Source: Lachnospiraceae bacterium (GTDB lineage Bacteria > Bacillota > Clostridia > Lachnospirales > Lachnospiraceae). Taken from it: DNA of 14,993 bases. Positions 11,447-14,993 of this stretch are shown one piece after another (positions within the stretch are counted from its first letter, which is position 1; the number at the start of each line of letters is the position of its first letter). The position numbers and the translations under genes are program-made. The stretch is taken from the NCBI GenBank assembly GCA_900772845.1, contig CAAGSD010000103.1:1-14993 (forward strand), in the 5' to 3' direction. The notes beneath the pieces were generated by a model. It searched no databases and was not told the origin of the DNA. It saw only the letters and a list, made by a program, of their open reading frames with translations.

Positions 11447-13369
11447 CTATTTTCTTGTGACCCGTTTCTGTACCTTTTCCTCGTACATCCGGCTGTCCGC
11501 TACTTTGATGTAATCGGCAAAGGTCTGGTCGGATTCCGGATCTGTCACTACGGTTCCGATACTCATGGATAAAGGAAATGGAAGCTTCTGGGCTTTTCCC
11601 TCCGCCTCCAGGGTTCTGCGGATGCGCAGCACCAGCTCCCGGGAAGCTTCATCGGACTGGTAAGTCTGGATCAGCACAAATTCATCACCACCGGTCCTGG
11701 CCGGTACGGCATCCCGGCTGCTGCACTGCATCAATGCTCTGGCTGCAGCACAGATTGCCATATCCCCATACTCATGTCCAAAAGTGTCATTAATATATTT
11801 CAGCCGGTCCAGATCCACGAACAGGATCAGCTGTCTGCGGTTGTTCATTTTGCAGACACGGAAAGACTCTTCTCCCAGCTGCTGATATCCCATACGGTTA
11901 TACATGCCGGTCAGTGTATCCATGATATACAGGGAGGAAAGCTTGCGGTTCATATAGGCCAGCATCTCTTTTTTATGAAGATTCTCCATGGAACGGGTCA
12001 AAGCATTCATGATCTGGAACAGGTATTGTTTTTCCATCAGATACACCGCATTGCGGATGACCACATAGCCTACGGTACGCTCTCCGAAATGCAGTGGCAG
12101 GAACAAAAAGTCCTGTCCCGGCTTCGGGTAGTCGAAGGTAGGGAAGATCCCATCCACTTCCTGTCTGTCCAGATCCAGTCTCTGGTCTCTCTCATAAGCA
12201 AAGGTCATCTGCATTTGCCTGGGATAACCATGCAGGGAAAATCCTTCGTCCGAAGGAGTCATATCCAGATGAATGCTCTTCTCTGCCTCCTTTTTATAGG
12301 CGTTGAGATGATCATCCAGCACCAGATACATGGCGTCACATTTCAGGGAAGGAATACACTGGGGAATGCAGTACATCATTTCTTCCACGGTATTGCACTG
12401 CATCATTTCCGCCTCCATGGACAACACTTCTTCATCAAATTCTTCGCTGTCCACGCTGTACATGATCTGATCCTTCAGATGTGCCCTGGCGTCTCTGCTG
12501 CTTCCCCGGCCACAGCCACAGCTCTCCTGCCACAGCATTTCTGTATTCGTAAAATTATATTTAGGAACCGTCTCTCCCGCCCATATTTTCAGCAGGACAT
12601 CCATTCCCTGATAAGCAGCTTCCTCCCGGATATGTCCCACTGTAGTGATACTGGGTGTGTAAAAGCCGGCTTTATCAAAATTGTCAAAACCCGTAACCCT
12701 GAAATCTGTCGGTGCATGGAAGCCCATCTGTGCCGCTGCCTCGCATACCGCCACAGCCACATTATCATTGATACAGATCACCGCATCGGGCAGTTCCTTA
12801 TGGATATCCCACAAATGTCTATAGCCCTCCATGCCGCTCTTGTAATCAAAGGTACCGTACCAGATGTCATCCTTGTCTATTTTAATCTTATGCTCTTTAG
12901 CGTAGTCCAGCATTCCCTGCAGACGGCAGCTGCTTTCATAATTGCTCTGTGCTCCTACCAGCAGCCAGAATTTCCTGCAGTCATGCACTTCATTCAGATG
13001 CGCTATCACCTGCTTCATGGCAGAGTAGTTATCAATCCCGACATAATAAAAATCTTCCAGTTCATTTGCGATGGACACTACGGGAAGACCTGTCTGTTTC
13101 GCCTTATGAATCACTTCCGCCAGGACCGCCGGTGAACTGATATTATTCAGTTCCAGAATGATCCCATCGAATTCCGACAGATCCGGCAGATTAAAAATAT
13201 TATATTCCGCTCTATTGTACCCGGCATCTCTGCTCCAGTTGCCGGTACTGTTAAAAATGTACAGGTTTACATCTTCACCTGTTTCTTTTATTCTCTGTAA
13301 TATACCTGCCGGCCAGGCGTAAGTAAACAACCGTCTCCAGCCATCGGTGATCAAAGCTACTTTCCGCAT
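11447..13369 (-). CDS. LacI/GalR-type ligand-binding fold fused to a GGDEF (diguanylate cyclase) domain
   Basis: This 640-aa protein is apparently cytoplasmic, as it has no signal peptide or membrane helix. Residues 1-285 are a periplasmic-binding-protein fold of the LacI/GalR sensor type, with strands VALITDGW, FDGIILELNN and LPVVSIANE, the segment DAVICINDNVAVAVCEAAAQMG and the signature FRVTGFDNFD. The DNA-binding helix-turn-helix of LacI repressors is absent. A CGCG stretch (284-287) leads to a GAF-like region (about 300-460), then GGDEF at about 480-635 with DTLTGMYNRMGY and intact GGDEF at 560-564. The RxxD inhibitory site five residues before GGDEF is missing. It probably makes c-di-GMP in response to a sugar-like ligand. 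The start at 13369 is set by AGGTGA 6 nt upstream and by the fold; in-frame codons to 13549 encode unlike sequence. It stands alone between the hydrolase and the secreted protein. Confidence 0.9.
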   Translation of the reverse strand: MRKVALITDGWRRLFTYAWPAGILQRIKETGEDVNLYIFNSTGNWSRDAGYNRAEYNIFNLPDLSEFDGIILELNNISSPAVLAEVIHKAKQTGLPVVSIANELEDFYYVGIDNYSAMKQVIAHLNEVHDCRKFWLLVGAQSNYESSCRLQGMLDYAKEHKIKIDKDDIWYGTFDYKSGMEGYRHLWDIHKELPDAVICINDNVAVAVCEAAAQMGFHAPTDFRVTGFDNFDKAGFYTPSITTVGHIREEAAYQGMDVLLKIWAGETVPKYNFTNTEMLWQESCGCGRGSSRDARAHLKDQIMYSVDSEEFDEEVLSMEAEMMQCNTVEEMMYCIPQCIPSLKCDAMYLVLDDHLNAYKKEAEKSIHLDMTPSDEGFSLHGYPRQMQMTFAYERDQRLDLDRQEVDGIFPTFDYPKPGQDFLFLPLHFGERTVGYVVIRNAVYLMEKQYLFQIMNALTRSMENLHKKEMLAYMNRKLSSLYIMDTLTGMYNRMGYQQLGEESFRVCKMNNRRQLILFVDLDRLKYINDTFGHEYGDMAICAAARALMQCSSRDAVPARTGGDEFVLIQTYQSDEASRELVLRIRRTLEAEGKAQKLPFPLSMSIGTVVTDPESDQTFADYIKVADSRMYEEKVQKRVTRK

Positions 13370-13506
13370 GTTCTTCACCTGATTTCCGTCTCTGTAGGAA
13401 TCCCTTTTTATCCTGTCAGAGATACCTCTTATATAAAAAAATAGTATCATACTTCCCCGGTAAACGCAATTGTAAAAGAGAAACGTACGCCGCCGGGCGC
13501 ACCTGC

Positions 13507-13544
13507 AAAAAGGCATTGCTCCACCATCGTGGATGCAATGCCTT
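13507..13544 (-). terminator. Intrinsic terminator after the NlpC/P60 gene
   Basis: On the minus strand AAGGCATTGC pairs with GCAATGCCTT over 10 bp, a single A is bulged, and TCCAC pairs with GTGGA around a GATG tetraloop. Five T residues follow (13511-13507). It starts 32 bases after the stop codon. Confidence 0.9.
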
Positions 13545-13575
13545 CTCATTTTCTCATTCCTTTATCCTGTCAAAA

Positions 13576-14619
13576 TCAGTCACGGATCACACGGACACAT
13601 TTTACAGGGGTACGATATTTGTAGTTACTGATCTTGATACCGGTCTTCGGGCTGCTGGCATGAATGACCTGTCCGCCGCCGATATAGATGGCTACATGAT
13701 TGATGGTGCCCTTACCGTTTCCGTAGAATACCAGATCGCCGGGTTTCAATTCGGAAGCACTGATCTTAGTTCCTTCATTAGCCTGTGCCCGGGAGGAATG
13801 GCTCAGGGTAATGCCGTATTTCTTAAATACGCTGAGGACGAAACCGGAGCAATCCGCTCCCTTGGTCAGGCTGGTACCACCCCATACATAAGGATTGCCC
13901 AGAAACTGTTTTGCATATTCTACCAGATCTACACGGACATCCGATACGCCCTGTCCATAGAGAAGCTCGGTCATGGTAATGGCTGTGTCCAGTTTTTCTT
14001 CCACAGTGACATAGTCCTGGGATACATAAGCATCCTCACCATCGATGGAAATTTTCACCCAGCCGTCAGAACCGGTCTCTACATATTCCATCTCTTCGCC
14101 CTGTCCCACCTGAGTCACGATTTCACTGCCGGTATTGGGCTCCTGGCGTACATTCAGTCCATCGGTATTGGCGATGGCTACGGTATGCACCAACTCTGTG
14201 GCACGGATCTTGGCTTCTGGTCCTGTCAGTAGGAAATCCTTGCTGACATAGCCTTCTACTTCGCCGGATTTAATATGTGACCAGCCGTCTGTCGTCTCAA
14301 TAACTTCGCAGGCTGCGTCCTTAGGAAGCTTACCTACCAGTTTTCCATCGGTAGTAGGCACGGCTCGGACATTCAGATTGCCGGATTCCACATTGGCCAC
14401 GCCAATATTGGTATAGCCCCAGGAGGCCCCCTGCGCATCCTGGGCAATCTGGATATACTCCTCTAAGGAGCGCTCCGTCTCCAGGACAGAAGCCACGCCA
14501 CCGGATGCCATGAGCACATTGCTCTCCGCTGCGGATACAGAGACCGGCATTGCCAGCATGCATACTGCTAAACCTGTTGCTGCAATTTTAATTTGTCTGC
14601 TTTTATTATTCTTTATCAT
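13576..14619 (-). CDS. Secreted NlpC/P60 cell-wall hydrolase with two SH3b domains
   Basis: This 347-aa protein is exported by a signal peptide (about 1-31, cut after VSAAE or near) and acts on peptidoglycan outside the membrane. Two bacterial SH3 domains follow, at about 73-131 (NLNVRAVPTTDGKLVGKL) and 145-205 (GLNVRQEPNTGSEIVTQV), which bind the wall. The NlpC/P60 domain (about 230-340) has the probable catalytic C257 (ADCSGF), H308 (INHVAIY) and H320 (VIHASS). NlpC/P60 enzymes usually cut the bond between D-glutamate and the third stem-peptide residue. The ATG at 14619 lacks a close Shine-Dalgarno: AAAGGA lies 15 nt away, but only 6 nt before an in-frame CTG at 14628, a possible alternative start. 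It has its own strong promoter, a WalR-like site and a terminator. Confidence 0.93.
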   Translation of the reverse strand: MIKNNKSRQIKIAATGLAVCMLAMPVSVSAAESNVLMASGGVASVLETERSLEEYIQIAQDAQGASWGYTNIGVANVESGNLNVRAVPTTDGKLVGKLPKDAACEVIETTDGWSHIKSGEVEGYVSKDFLLTGPEAKIRATELVHTVAIANTDGLNVRQEPNTGSEIVTQVGQGEEMEYVETGSDGWVKISIDGEDAYVSQDYVTVEEKLDTAITMTELLYGQGVSDVRVDLVEYAKQFLGNPYVWGGTSLTKGADCSGFVLSVFKKYGITLSHSSRAQANEGTKISASELKPGDLVFYGNGKGTINHVAIYIGGGQVIHASSPKTGIKISNYKYRTPVKCVRVIRD

Positions 14620-14649
14620 AACTTTCAGTTAAATTCCTTTTACGAATCT

Positions 14650-14666
14650 GTTACAAAATTGTTACA
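14650..14666 (-). promoter_or_regulatory. WalR-like box in the NlpC/P60 leader
   Basis: On the minus strand TGTAAC-AATTT-TGTAAC fits the WalR (YycF) box TGTWAH-N5-TGTWAH exactly. It lies at about +5 to +21 relative to the predicted start site near 14671, a position suited to repression. A further TGTAAC half-site (14715-14710) sits just upstream of the -35 box, and the 13-mer CTGTTACAAAATT (plus strand) is repeated exactly at 14648-14660 and 14708-14720. WalRK controls cell-wall hydrolase genes in Bacillota; its presence in this organism is assumed. Confidence 0.6.
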
Positions 14667-14677
14667 TCACCTTCTTG

Positions 14678-14706
14678 ATTATACCCGCACATCAATGCTA
14701 TGTCAA
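14678..14706 (-). promoter_or_regulatory. Perfect-consensus promoter of the NlpC/P60 gene
   Basis: TTGACA (14706-14701), a 17-bp spacer and TATAAT (14683-14678) match the housekeeping promoter at all positions on the minus strand. The transcript would start near 14671 and have a leader of about 52 nt. Confidence 0.9.
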
Positions 14707-14720
14707 CCTGTTACAAAATT

Positions 14721-14993
14721 TTCCATAATTCAATTTTGGGGTTGGGAATTAGTGTGATAAATAGCGAGGCTCATTGCGGAGAATTGCCAATAAATGTGGA
14801 TTAAGAAAATCTCAACACTCTCCGACAGACACCTGCATGAGGGTCGTCTGCTGCTCCGGGAGTTCTGTTTGTATTAAAAACACCATTTTTCGCTAAAAAA
14901 ATACAAAAACAGTAGATTTTGACCTTTTATAAGAGCTTATTTTCGCTAAAATGGGAAAAATAATAAAATCAGTACAAAAAATGTTTGATTTAG
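14721..14993. other. Non-coding AT-rich upstream region with a 12-bp direct repeat
   Basis: I see no gene in this stretch. It holds two exact copies of TTTTCGCTAAAA (14887-14898 and 14940-14951, 53 bp apart) in an A/T-rich block. An imperfect hairpin lies near 14823-14847 (CAGAC...GTCTG arms) with no T tail. Both stop and start possibilities at the right edge are too short to judge, so an adjacent gene may begin or end just outside. Confidence 0.5.

Noticed and set aside
11690..11725. c-di-GMP inhibitory RxxD site before GGDEF
   Set aside because: The residues are SRDA at the required position; Arg and Asp are adjacent and do not form RxxD.
11774..13135. Plus-strand open frame of 453 codons opposite the cyclase gene
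   Set aside because: Antisense to a clear two-domain protein; His-rich, Ile-rich composition is typical of a mirror frame.
13370..13506. c-di-GMP riboswitch or strong promoter in the cyclase leader
   Set aside because: No match to the c-di-GMP riboswitch core was seen. The best promoter candidate (TTGCGT with TGA-TACTAT) is too weak to annotate.
13370..13549. 60-codon N-terminal extension of the cyclase protein, which could have supplied a DNA-binding domain
   Set aside because: The extension shows no helix-turn-helix; a good AGGTGA precedes the internal ATG, whose product starts exactly at the sensor fold.
1..14993. CRISPR array, tRNA, insertion sequence or prophage genes
   Set aside because: No regularly spaced direct repeats of array type, no cloverleaf-like T-loop sequence and no transposase, integrase or phage protein motifs were found on either strand.

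Overview
All ten genes lie on the minus strand, so transcription runs from right to left through the window. The gene set, the AGGAGG-type ribosome binding sites, the moderate G+C and the protein style point to an anaerobic gut-type Clostridia bacterium, most likely a Lachnospiraceae member. The style clues are the DUF4317 protein, the SGNDV-type spacer, the Y/F-rich secreted repeats and the NrdD with a C-terminal CxxC domain. Placement is by familiarity with these families; no database was searched.

In order of transcription: (1) 14619-13576, a secreted NlpC/P60 cell-wall hydrolase with two SH3b domains. It has a perfect-consensus promoter, a WalR-like TGTAAC-N5-TGTAAC box and a strong terminator. 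(2) 13369-11447, a cytoplasmic protein joining a LacI/GalR-type sugar-binding fold to a GGDEF domain. (3) 11220-9490, a large secreted protein: three about 42-residue repeats, a low-complexity spacer, two carboxypeptidase-regulatory-like beta domains and a YfaP-like C-terminal domain, with its own promoter and terminator. (4) 9368-8562, a trypsin-fold serine protease lipoprotein. (5) 8441-8175 rpsO and (6) 7872-5782 pnp, the conserved rpsO-pnp pair, with structured RNA between them and a strong terminator after pnp. (7) 5536-4919, a histidine phosphatase, and (8) 4847-4224, a short DUF4317 protein, probably co-transcribed. (9) 4070-2739, a MATE efflux pump behind a perfect-consensus promoter and a leader holding an intrinsic terminator. 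(10) 2433-40, anaerobic ribonucleotide reductase nrdD, with a promoter overlapped by NrdR-like boxes and a terminator at the window edge.

Three themes recur. Surface and cell-envelope functions fill the right half (NlpC/P60, repeat protein, protease lipoprotein), with a putative sugar-sensing diguanylate cyclase among them. The middle is core RNA metabolism (S15, PNPase). The left holds stress and nucleotide functions (MATE, NrdD), each behind a promoter with recognisable control elements.

The observations most worth a second look are the promoter-terminator-RBS leader of the MATE gene (a possible riboswitch), the LacI-fold/GGDEF fusion, the WalR-type site at the hydrolase promoter, the NrdR-type boxes over the nrdD promoter together with NrdD's fused redox domain, and a dense palindromic element of about 180 bp that abuts the MATE stop codon. 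I found no tRNA, rRNA, CRISPR array, transposase or phage gene. The window looks like ordinary chromosome, not a mobile island.
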